A stretch of 9,697 bases of DNA from an uncultured bacterium (GTDB lineage Bacteria; Bacillota; Clostridia; Christensenellales; Pumilibacteraceae), in contig CATKFJ010000009.1 of the NCBI GenBank assembly GCA_949747725.1, forward strand, positions 1 to 9,697. The letters run 5' to 3'. Shown piece after piece: positions 1-6,071 of this stretch. The translations under genes and the position numbers were made by a program. The notes below the pieces were generated by a model, which was not told the origin of the DNA, did no database searches, and was given only the letters and a program-made list of their open reading frames with translations. Numbering within the stretch: position 1 is the first letter of the stretch; every line of letters starts with the position of its first letter.

Positions 1-760
1 CAAGCGGCGAACCGTAACCTATAGTGGTATTTACTATTATAAGCGACGGCTTGGTTTTTTCGGCTTTTGCAAGCGTTATCGCTGCCGAAATCTGATCGAT
101 GCTCTCGCCGTCGGCTACACGTAGGACCTGCCATCCGAGCGCTTCGTGACGCTTGCCTACATCTTCCGTAAACGCAAGATCGGTACTGCCTTCGATCGTT
201 ATACGGTTGCTGTCGTAAAGAACTATGAGCTTATCGAGCTTCTGAGTGCCGGCAAACGACGCCGCCTCGTTCTCGATGCCCTCCATCATGCACCCGTCGC
301 CGCAAAGCGCGTATGTATAGTGATCGACTACCTTGCAATCGGGCGTATTGAATTTTTGCGCAAGTATGCGCTCTGCGAGCGCAAAACCGACGGCGTTTGC
401 AATTCCCTGACCGAGCGGACCAGTGGAAACTTCGACGCCTGCGGTAAGACCGTATTCGGGGTGTCCCGGAGTCTTGGACGTATGTTGACGGAAACGCATA
501 AGGTCTTCCTTGGTAAGACCGTAACCGAACACATGGAGCAACGAATACAACAGCGCAGAACCGTGCCCGGCGGAGAGAATAAACCTATCCCTATCGAAAT
601 AATTGGGATTTTTGGGATTATGCTTTAAATGCTTGGCAAAAAGCGTGTAGCCGATAGGCGCGGCGCCGAGGCAGATCCCGGGATGTCCGCTCTTCGCCTT
701 TTCTATCATATCGACGGAAAGCATTCGAAGAGTAGCTACAGTCATTTGTTCGTTAGTCAT
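1..760 (-). CDS. tkt: Transketolase, N-terminal part (cut by window edge)
   Basis: The frame is open from an ATG at 760 to the left edge, giving 253 residues of the thiamine-diphosphate (PP) domain. Transketolase moves two-carbon ketol units between sugar phosphates in the cytoplasm and yields erythrose 4-phosphate. Visible family landmarks are SGHPG (residues 24-28), SAGHGS with His66, GHPE with His100, GPLGQG (114-119), and the cofactor/metal motif GDG (154-156) with Glu160 and Asn185 downstream. These catalytic and TPP-binding residues all look intact. The start is fixed by AAAGGAG at 768-774, six bases upstream. The gene follows the phosphohexomutase after an 86-base gap and probably shares its promoter. 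Its product is a precursor of the aromatic pathway encoded upstream. The pyrimidine-binding and C-terminal domains lie outside the window, so I cannot tell whether the gene is complete. Confidence 0.96.
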   Translation of the reverse strand, partial: MTNEQMTVATLRMLSVDMIEKAKSGHPGICLGAAPIGYTLFAKHLKHNPKNPNYFDRDRFILSAGHGSALLYSLLHVFGYGLTKEDLMRFRQHTSKTPGHPEYGLTAGVEVSTGPLGQGIANAVGFALAERILAQKFNTPDCKVVDHYTYALCGDGCMMEGIENEAASFAGTQKLDKLIVLYDSNRITIEGSTDLAFTEDVGKRHEALGWQVLRVADGESIDQISAAITLAKAEKTKPSLIIVNTTIGYGSPL

Positions 761-767
761 GTTTATT

Positions 768-774
768 CTCCTTT
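768..774 (-). promoter_or_regulatory. Ribosome binding site of transketolase
   Basis: AAAGGAG on the minus strand lies six bases before the ATG at 760. It supports that start and shows the gene has its own strong initiation signal rather than relying on coupling to the distant upstream stop. Confidence 0.85.
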
Positions 775-785
775 AACTTGGTAAG

Positions 786-845
786 ACGGCGGAAATCAAG
801 ACCTACCGCCGTATTGGTACAGATTTGATTACGGATCTTTCCGTA
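786..845 (-). other. Two RNA hairpins between the hexomutase and transketolase genes
   Basis: Read on the minus strand, a perfect 6-bp stem (TACGGA/TCCGTA, loop AAGA) occupies 830-845, one base after the hexomutase stop. A second, GC-rich 7-bp stem (ACGGCGG/CCGCCGT, 13-base loop) occupies 786-812, eleven bases upstream of the transketolase ribosome binding site. Neither is followed by a run of U, so they are not standard intrinsic terminators. They could stabilise or process the intercistronic mRNA, act as a weak attenuator, or be incidental. Confidence 0.4.
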
Positions 846-846
846 G

Positions 847-2355
847 TTATGGCAACTGATCGTCACCTAAAAACTCGACAAGCGGCGTACAATCGATCCC
901 ATCGAACCCGAACAAGAACGAATACAGGAAACGCGCTATAGATTTGACGCCTCCCGTTTTATTCGACTCGATATATATGGGCAGCACAGGGTCGTGGACA
1001 CTGGTGCGCACTATAAAATACCCGTCGGCATGCGATACATACGCACGCACACCCTCATAGTTATCCGACGATATCTTAAGCAAACGTTCGGATAAACCTT
1101 TTAATCGCGTTATCACCTTTTCGGCAACTTCGCGCCAATTATCGCATACAAAGCTTAACCGAATATCTCCCTCTTCGAGCGGTGTAGGCAGATCTGCTAT
1201 AAGGTCGGTAAGATCTTGTCCGTTTTTACGAAGATTGGCAAAAGCTATCAATATCTTTACTATAAAGTACGCGCCGTCGTCGAGAAAATAATGCTCGGAA
1301 AACGCTACGTGACCGCTGCTTTCTATAGCAAGCGGCGCATCCGTTCCGCCGTCGCACAAACGCTTCGCTTCGTCTATTACGTTTCGGTAACCGCGTTTAA
1401 AACGTTTCTGAACTCCGCCGCGACTTTCTATAAACTGTCTTAACCCCTCTGTAGTGACGGAATCGGTAACGATAGTAGCGCCTTGGTGTTCGGGCAATAT
1501 CATAGCCGCAGCGAGCGCTATCAGCCTGCACCTGTTCACTTCCGTTCCGTCTTTCGTAACTACTGCGCATCTGTCGACGTCTGCATCGAATATTACGCCC
1601 AGATCGGCATTCGTTTCGAGCACGCGATTTTTAAGCGACTCCATCGCCTCTTTGTTTTCGGGGTTGGGCGGATGCGCAGGAAAAGTTCCGTCAGGTTCCA
1701 AGAACTGCGACGGAGTAATATCCGCGCCGAGCGGAGCAAGCACGCGCGTAGCAAAGAATCCGCCTGCGCCGTGTCCGGCATCTACCGCTATCTTCATTCC
1801 CCGAAACGGTCTGAAAAGCCCCGTACCCTTGCGGATCGTATCGGACAAAGAGTCGCAATACAACCTCATAAAATCGCGCGATACAACAGTCGACGGCACG
1901 CCTTGAGGCAGTTTCTCGCCGTCGTTGGCAAGCGTTATTATCTCGTCGAGATCGCGAGAGTTTACGCCGCCTTCGGGCGTAAAAAATTTAAGCCCGTTTA
2001 CATGCATGGGATGATGGCTTGCCGTTATCATTATCGATCCGTCCGCACTCATTGACGGAAACTGCGTCGCCATAAAAGCCGCGGGAGTAGAAAACAAACC
2101 GCAATCGAAAATCTCGATACCCGAATTTTTAAGTGCGGCTATAATCGTTTTTGCGAATTTTTCGCCCGTTACACGGCTGTCGCGTCCTATAGCTATCTTT
2201 AAACGCTGAGCGTCCGTTTTTCCGGATACCCACAGCGCAAACGCGCTTGCGAGGTCGCTTACAGCCTGTTCGGTAAGAACGACGGGTGCGTTTTCGTCCG
2301 CTATCGCCCGTCCGCGTATATCGGTGCCGCTTTTCAACTTACCGTAATCGTTCAT
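847..2355 (-). CDS. Phosphomannomutase/phosphoglucomutase family phosphohexomutase
   Basis: A 502-residue alpha-D-phosphohexomutase that interconverts hexose 1- and 6-phosphates through a phosphoserine. All four catalytic regions are visible: the phosphoserine loop TASHHP (111-116, Ser113), the Mg-binding loop DADVDR (257-262), the sugar-specificity loop ESSGH (345-349), and a C-terminal phosphate-binding segment around RTSVHDP (450-456). IESSGH in place of the more usual GE.SGH, plus the GLKFF segment after the active site, point to the PMM/PGM branch rather than phosphoglucosamine mutase. Whether mannose or glucose phosphate is preferred cannot be read from sequence. The ATG at 2355 follows GGAGG with a 4-base spacer. 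An upstream in-frame TTG at 2388 would extend the protein by 11 residues but has no ribosome binding site. The gene is first behind the promoter at 2404-2432 and precedes transketolase. Confidence 0.93.
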   Translation of the reverse strand: MNDYGKLKSGTDIRGRAIADENAPVVLTEQAVSDLASAFALWVSGKTDAQRLKIAIGRDSRVTGEKFAKTIIAALKNSGIEIFDCGLFSTPAAFMATQFPSMSADGSIMITASHHPMHVNGLKFFTPEGGVNSRDLDEIITLANDGEKLPQGVPSTVVSRDFMRLYCDSLSDTIRKGTGLFRPFRGMKIAVDAGHGAGGFFATRVLAPLGADITPSQFLEPDGTFPAHPPNPENKEAMESLKNRVLETNADLGVIFDADVDRCAVVTKDGTEVNRCRLIALAAAMILPEHQGATIVTDSVTTEGLRQFIESRGGVQKRFKRGYRNVIDEAKRLCDGGTDAPLAIESSGHVAFSEHYFLDDGAYFIVKILIAFANLRKNGQDLTDLIADLPTPLEEGDIRLSFVCDNWREVAEKVITRLKGLSERLLKISSDNYEGVRAYVSHADGYFIVRTSVHDPVLPIYIESNKTGGVKSIARFLYSFLFGFDGIDCTPLVEFLGDDQLP

Positions 2356-2359
2356 GTAA

Positions 2360-2364
2360 CCTCC
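2360..2364 (-). promoter_or_regulatory. Ribosome binding site deciding the hexomutase start
   Basis: GGAGG on the minus strand ends four bases before the ATG at 2355. The spacer is short, but this is the only good Shine-Dalgarno match here, so it favours the ATG over the upstream in-frame TTG at 2388. Confidence 0.75.
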
Positions 2365-2403
2365 GTAAAAGAACTTGGTAACGCACAAATTTATTCTGCG
2401 TAT

Positions 2404-2432
2404 ATTATATCGCTTTTGATTGTTTTTGACAA
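2404..2432 (-). promoter_or_regulatory. Sigma70-type promoter for hexomutase-transketolase
   Basis: On the minus strand, a -35 box TTGTCA (2427-2432, one mismatch to TTGACA) and a perfect -10 box TATAAT (2404-2409) are separated by exactly 17 bases (2410-2426). The surrounding DNA is AT-rich. The predicted transcript start is near 2397, giving a 5' leader of roughly 40 bases before the ATG at 2355. The promoter sits about 40 bases after the shikimate kinase fusion stop. I see no operator-like palindrome over it. Confidence 0.8.
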
Positions 2433-2470
2433 ATGTTTTCGCGCAATTTCGATAAGAAACAACGTATTTT

Positions 2471-3640
2471 TTAAAGTATTGACTCTAATTCGGAGTAATC
2501 GGACACGGTGTAATCCGCAATTCCGCCGCGTTTACCGCATACATCGAACAAGCACGTATCCGCACCGAACGCTTTGCCTCCGGCAATATCGGAAGTTAAA
2601 CTGTCGCCGAATACCAATATTCTTTGTTTGTCAGGCATGCCGATCGCATGATGCACGCTCTCGAAAAATCGCACATCGGGTTTATCGTGACCGACTTGTT
2701 CGGAAATAAAATACCCGTCCGTTTCGCCGTCGAGAGCTTTCAACCGTTCCGACGCTATTCGGGCAAAGCTATTGGTCACAATATATACTTTTATATTGCG
2801 CGATCGCACACGCCGCAAAAAATCTATCGCTCCGTCTATAACGAACCGCGTCTTTTGCATTTCCGTCAAGTATTTTTCGTTCATCTCGTCGGGATCGAAA
2901 TTTTCGTTAAGCCGTTCGCGCAACAGTCTGAACCGCATATTGTTAAGCTCGTCGCGAGTTATCTCTCCGCGCTCGAGTTTGCCCCAAATCTCGTCGGTCG
3001 TCCGAGAGTATGAACTTACTATATTTTCGTCCGACAGAGTTACGCCGACCGAACGCGCAGCCGTCAAAACAGAATGCCGCATAGCGGTTTTAAAATCGAG
3101 CACCGTATCGTCCGCGTCGCATAGCAAAACGTCGTATCTGTTTTTGCGCGACAGCATTACCGTTTCGCAAAGCAGCTGCGAACAGTCCGCTCGATCGGAA
3201 GTGTCTATAACATAATCTGCAAAACATTCATACAGGTCTTTACGCTCTTTTGATATCCTGTCCGCCTCGCACTTAAGCGGACGCGCGGAGTTTGCGATAC
3301 GCGCCGCTCGAACTTCGGACCGAGCTGTCAACAACACTATGTCGCAGCGTTGTCTGAGCGCGCACATATTAGATTTATCGAGCACAACTCCGCCGCCGCA
3401 CGAAATTATCCGAGCATCCGAATTTACCGCATCAATGACTATCTCATGTTCTCTTTTTCTGAACTCACACTCTCCGAATGCATCGAAATACGCCGAAATA
3501 TCGCCGTAACGGCTCGTAAACATTTCGTCTGTATACAAAGCCGCTACGCCGTACCGCTCGGAGTAGAGCTTCATAAGCGTGGTTTTACCGCTGCCCATTG
3601 CGCCTATAAGCGCGATCTTTCGCAACGCTATTTCAGCCAT
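2471..3640 (-). CDS. aroK: Shikimate kinase fused to a YjjG-like HAD phosphatase
   Basis: A 389-residue two-domain protein. Residues 1 to about 165 are shikimate kinase, which phosphorylates shikimate with ATP: P-loop GAMGSGKT (13-20), substrate aspartate region TDE (Asp38), Arg61 in the GE.EFR..E motif, GGG (82-84), lid Arg120, and Arg133 before LYECFAD. From about residue 168, with almost no linker, a HAD hydrolase of the YjjG nucleotidase type follows: motif I DADDT (175-179, Asp175 and Asp177), VTNS (288-291, Thr289), DKP (319-321, Lys320), and GDSLTSDIAGG (345-355). Both active sites look complete. The start is the ATG at 3640, with GGAG eight bases upstream; it overlaps the aroQ end by 13 bases. 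A longer frame to 3694 exists but lies inside aroQ. The HAD substrate is unknown; known YjjG enzymes act on pyrimidine 5'-nucleotides. Confidence 0.93.
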   Translation of the reverse strand: MAEIALRKIALIGAMGSGKTTLMKLYSERYGVAALYTDEMFTSRYGDISAYFDAFGECEFRKREHEIVIDAVNSDARIISCGGGVVLDKSNMCALRQRCDIVLLTARSEVRAARIANSARPLKCEADRISKERKDLYECFADYVIDTSDRADCSQLLCETVMLSRKNRYDVLLCDADDTVLDFKTAMRHSVLTAARSVGVTLSDENIVSSYSRTTDEIWGKLERGEITRDELNNMRFRLLRERLNENFDPDEMNEKYLTEMQKTRFVIDGAIDFLRRVRSRNIKVYIVTNSFARIASERLKALDGETDGYFISEQVGHDKPDVRFFESVHHAIGMPDKQRILVFGDSLTSDIAGGKAFGADTCLFDVCGKRGGIADYTVSDYSELESIL

Positions 3641-4047
3641 GTCATATACTCCAATGCCAATAAATATCCGTCTGCACCCATGCCGATAACGCAACCGTCA
3701 CAGCACTCGGAAGTGACGCTCGTGCGCCTGAACTCCTCGCGCGCGAGTATGTTCGTAATATGTACTTCTATCTTCTTTACCGTTACCGCTCGCAACGCAT
3801 CCGCTATCGCATATGAATAATGCGAATACGCGCCGGCGTTTATTATAAGTCCGTCATAGCCGCCTTGTTGAATACGGTCTACGATCTCGCCCTCTATGTT
3901 CGACTGATAGAACTCTACGTCAACGCCTTTATCGGCGGCAAAAGTCTTGAGCTTTTCGTTTATCTCGTCGAGCGTCAGGCTTCCGTAAACCGACTCACGC
4001 TTGCCGGTCATATTTATATTCACGCCGTTAAGTATCAATAATTTCAT
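3628..4047 (-). CDS. aroQ: Type II 3-dehydroquinate dehydratase
   Basis: A 139-residue protein, close to the usual size (around 145) of this small, normally dodecameric enzyme. It dehydrates 3-dehydroquinate to 3-dehydroshikimate, the third shikimate-pathway step. Diagnostic segments are LNGVNIN (6-12), the catalytic-loop tyrosine in ESVYGS (Tyr21), YQSNIEGE (47-54), NAGAYSH (70-76, Asn70 and His76), EVHITN (94-99, His96), AREEFR (102-107), and GYLLAL near the C terminus. The class I (AroD, Schiff-base) fold is excluded. The start ATG at 4047 follows AAAGGAG (4054-4060) with a 6-base spacer. That ribosome binding site sits directly against the aroE stop, leaving a 3-base intergenic gap, and the 3' end overlaps the next gene by 13 bases. 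Both junctions imply coupled translation. One small departure from the family is Val instead of Pro in the usual NGPN. Confidence 0.97.
   Translation of the reverse strand: MKLLILNGVNINMTGKRESVYGSLTLDEINEKLKTFAADKGVDVEFYQSNIEGEIVDRIQQGGYDGLIINAGAYSHYSYAIADALRAVTVKKIEVHITNILAREEFRRTSVTSECCDGCVIGMGADGYLLALEYMTWLK
3649..3652 (-). promoter_or_regulatory. Ribosome binding site of the kinase fusion, inside aroQ
   Basis: GGAG on the minus strand lies within the last codons of aroQ and eight bases before the ATG at 3640. It selects this start, which places the P-loop at residue 13 as in ordinary shikimate kinases, over the 18-codon-longer frame beginning at 3694. Confidence 0.7.
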
Positions 4048-4050
4048 ATT

Positions 4051-4818
4051 TTACTCCTTTACGATCGCTTTTTTTACGTTGTCGAAAATACTCTCCGTAT
4101 CCAACTTTTTTCCGAGCAATACGGAATCGCCCTCGATTGCCTGATATATCAGCATATCAAGCCCGTTAGCGGCCTGTCCGCCGAATTGACGTACGCGCCG
4201 AATAAACGGCGTATCGCCCCGAGCATACACAAGATCGTATGCATAATCAAACTTAAGCAATACGCAAAGCGTTTTAAAAACATCCTCGCCGTTTACGCCC
4301 ACGCTTGTACAGTTTACGACAAGCTCCGCATCCTGATTGGCGTACAATTCCGCTCCGAGTGCGGAACAAAGCTTTAGCGCATGCATGAGAGTACGGTTCA
4401 ATACATATACTTTTTTTCCTATTTGTGTAAGCGCGCTTATTACGGCATACGCCACACCGCCTGCGCCTAACACCAATACGGAGCTTACGCTTGTGCGCCA
4501 ATTCTTGAAATTGCGGTCGAGCGCACGTATAAAGCCTATCCCGTCCGTGTTGAATACCGCCCTGTCGCGTGACCGTACTACATTTACGCCGCCGCCGAAA
4601 TCGCAATCGATATATTTTTTTATATCGTTCTTGTACGGCACCGTAACGAAAAATCCGTCGTACCCGTTTATTAAATCGGTTACAGCGCTCTCCAACCTGT
4701 CGTACGGAATATCCAAAACGTCGAAACTTATATGCTCGCCTATCTCGCGAGATATCGCCGCATGCACTTTCGGCGACATCGTATAAGAAATATCCCTGCC
4801 GACCAACGCCGTTTTCAT
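4051..4818 (-). CDS. aroE: Shikimate dehydrogenase (divergent, short)
   Basis: A 255-residue NADP-type shikimate dehydrogenase that reduces 3-dehydroshikimate to shikimate. The substrate domain shows the YTMSPKVH segment (12-19), VTVPYK with the catalytic Lys63, Asn79 in GGVN, and NTDGIGF with catalytic Asp92. The Rossmann domain has GAGGVA (118-123), an NRT motif (141-143) fitting NADP binding, NCTSVG (169-174), and the C-terminal GLDMLIYQA (219-227). It is odd in several ways. The family NVT.P.K is FVTVPYK, the usual GA.NT is GGVNV, and the stretch between Lys63 and GGVN is about ten residues shorter than in E. coli AroE. The start is ambiguous: ATG at 4818 (10 bases from AGGAGG, used here) or GTG at 4821 (7 bases away, giving one extra residue). 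The gene overlaps the aroA stop either way. Confidence 0.93.
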   Translation of the reverse strand: MKTALVGRDISYTMSPKVHAAISREIGEHISFDVLDIPYDRLESAVTDLINGYDGFFVTVPYKNDIKKYIDCDFGGGVNVVRSRDRAVFNTDGIGFIRALDRNFKNWRTSVSSVLVLGAGGVAYAVISALTQIGKKVYVLNRTLMHALKLCSALGAELYANQDAELVVNCTSVGVNGEDVFKTLCVLLKFDYAYDLVYARGDTPFIRRVRQFGGQAANGLDMLIYQAIEGDSVLLGKKLDTESIFDNVKKAIVKE

Positions 4819-6071
4819 CACGCAGTCACCTCCTCGAAAAAAGTCGGATAGCTTACAGATACACAGTCCGCTCCCATGATATACGCTCCGCTGCCAGCCG
4901 CAGCCGCGACAGCCGCACTCATTGCTATGCGGTGATCGCCCATAGCATCCACATTGCCGAACGCAAGCGGCTTACCACCGCGAACGATTATACCGTCATG
5001 CGTTTCGTCTATATCCGCTCCGAGGCTTTTTAGCGCCCGAACGGTAGACGTTATCCTATCGCTTTCTTTTATTCGTAGTTCACTCGCGCCCGAAACGACG
5101 CTCACGCCGTCTATAAAGCACCCGAGCGCACACAGTACGGGGATCTCGTCTATAACTCGAGGAACGGTATCGCCGTCTATAACAAACGGTCTTAACTTGC
5201 CGCTTTCTCCGACCTGTATGTCGCTGTACGGCTCCTTGCCGCCTACTGTATTTATAAAATTTATGTTCGCGCCGATATCCTTGAGCAGGCGTATATAACC
5301 GATTCGAGTATCGTTAATGCCTACGTTTTTTATCACGCACCGTTTATTTTTGGCAAGCGCAAGACAAATCGGATACGCCGCTGCCGATGTGTCGCCGCTC
5401 ACCGTAATATCTACGGCTTTAAGACCGCTTTTATAAACAGACACGGTATTGCCGTTTATGTTTACCTCCGCGCCCATGTGTATCAGCATATTTTCGGTAT
5501 GATCGCGTGTTTTTACGTTTTCCGTTACAGACGTTTTACCATCGGCATTTAGTCCGCCGAGCAGGACTGCGCTCTTTACCTGAGCGCTCGACACAGGCAA
5601 ACAATAATCTATTCCGCGCAAATTACCGCCGGTCAAAGTTATCGGCAACCGCCCGTTTTGCGATACTATGCGCGCGCCCATTTTTTCGAGCGGCAGCGTA
5701 ACGCGCGCCATCGGACGGGATCTTAGCGAATCGTCGCCGTCTATAACAAATTGCCCGTCCATACCGGAAAGCAACCCGATAAGCAACCGTGCGGCAGTTG
5801 CCGAATTACCGCAATCGAGTTTCGCGCATTTTTTTAGCTTACCGCCGTGTATTACGGCAGTATTGCCGTCAAGCTCTATTTTCGCGCCCAACCGACGCAT
5901 ACAATCCACGGCGGACATAACGTCGTCGCACAGCGACAGGTTTTCGACTACCGATATTCCGTCCGCACAGCCGCACAATATTACCGCACGGACGGATATG
6001 CTTTTATCGGGCGGACAAGCATAGTTACGTTTAACGTCAATAATACTGCTTACCGTTCGTGCGGACGTCAT
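4818..6071 (-). CDS. aroA: 3-Phosphoshikimate 1-carboxyvinyltransferase (EPSP synthase, class II-like)
   Basis: A 417-residue enzyme that joins shikimate 3-phosphate and PEP to give EPSP. Conserved elements: DKSISVRA (22-29, Lys23, Ser24, Arg28), GNSATAARL (88-96), RSRPM (117-121), SSAQVK (161-166), RDHTE (189-193), NDTR (253-256), DEIP with the catalytic Asp308, ELRIKESDRI (331-340), and GDHRIAMS (378-385). SAQ.K, R.H.E and N.TR are the motifs used to define class II EPSP synthases. Two substitutions stand out: Ala91 where E. coli has Gly96, and Leu96 where E. coli has Pro101; both match the pattern of the glyphosate-tolerant CP4 enzyme. The usual PGDKS..HR reads PPDKSISVR. The ATG at 6071 overlaps the aroB stop (ATGA) and follows AAAGGAG (6083-6089) at 11 bases. 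Confidence 0.97.
   Translation of the reverse strand: MTSARTVSSIIDVKRNYACPPDKSISVRAVILCGCADGISVVENLSLCDDVMSAVDCMRRLGAKIELDGNTAVIHGGKLKKCAKLDCGNSATAARLLIGLLSGMDGQFVIDGDDSLRSRPMARVTLPLEKMGARIVSQNGRLPITLTGGNLRGIDYCLPVSSAQVKSAVLLGGLNADGKTSVTENVKTRDHTENMLIHMGAEVNINGNTVSVYKSGLKAVDITVSGDTSAAAYPICLALAKNKRCVIKNVGINDTRIGYIRLLKDIGANINFINTVGGKEPYSDIQVGESGKLRPFVIDGDTVPRVIDEIPVLCALGCFIDGVSVVSGASELRIKESDRITSTVRALKSLGADIDETHDGIIVRGGKPLAFGNVDAMGDHRIAMSAAVAAAAGSGAYIMGADCVSVSYPTFFEEVTA
4829..4834 (-). promoter_or_regulatory. Strong ribosome binding site of aroE, inside aroA
   Basis: A perfect AGGAGG on the minus strand lies in the last codons of aroA. It is 7 bases before a GTG (4821) and 10 bases before an ATG (4818), so it supports aroE initiation but does not settle which codon is used. 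Confidence 0.8.

Larger units (their letters stand above)
2356..2470 (-). other. Intergenic region between the aro operon and hexomutase gene
   Basis: This 115-base AT-rich gap contains the promoter and ribosome binding site listed separately. I see no intrinsic terminator for the upstream aro operon: no stable stem followed by U residues after the TAA at 2471-2473. Read-through into the hexomutase and transketolase genes is therefore possible alongside the internal promoter. Confidence 0.6.

Noticed and set aside
146..628. A 160-residue open frame on the plus strand
   Set aside because: It is antisense to the transketolase N-terminal domain, which is clearly coding; no family features are seen in the plus-strand product.
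786..812. The GC-rich hairpin as an intrinsic terminator
   Set aside because: No U run follows the stem on the minus strand; the next bases lead into the transketolase ribosome binding site.
1483..2055. A 190-residue open frame on the plus strand
   Set aside because: It lies entirely antisense to the hexomutase, which has all its catalytic motifs. The frame has no recognisable domain and is a by-product of codon composition.
2356..2388. A TTG-initiated extension of the hexomutase
   Set aside because: There is no Shine-Dalgarno before the TTG, whereas GGAGG stands directly before the ATG at 2355. The extension would also overlap the expected mRNA leader.
3641..3694. An 18-residue N-terminal extension of the shikimate kinase fusion
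   Set aside because: It overlaps the aroQ coding region and lacks a ribosome binding site at its start. The ATG at 3640 has GGAG eight bases upstream and gives a normal P-loop position.
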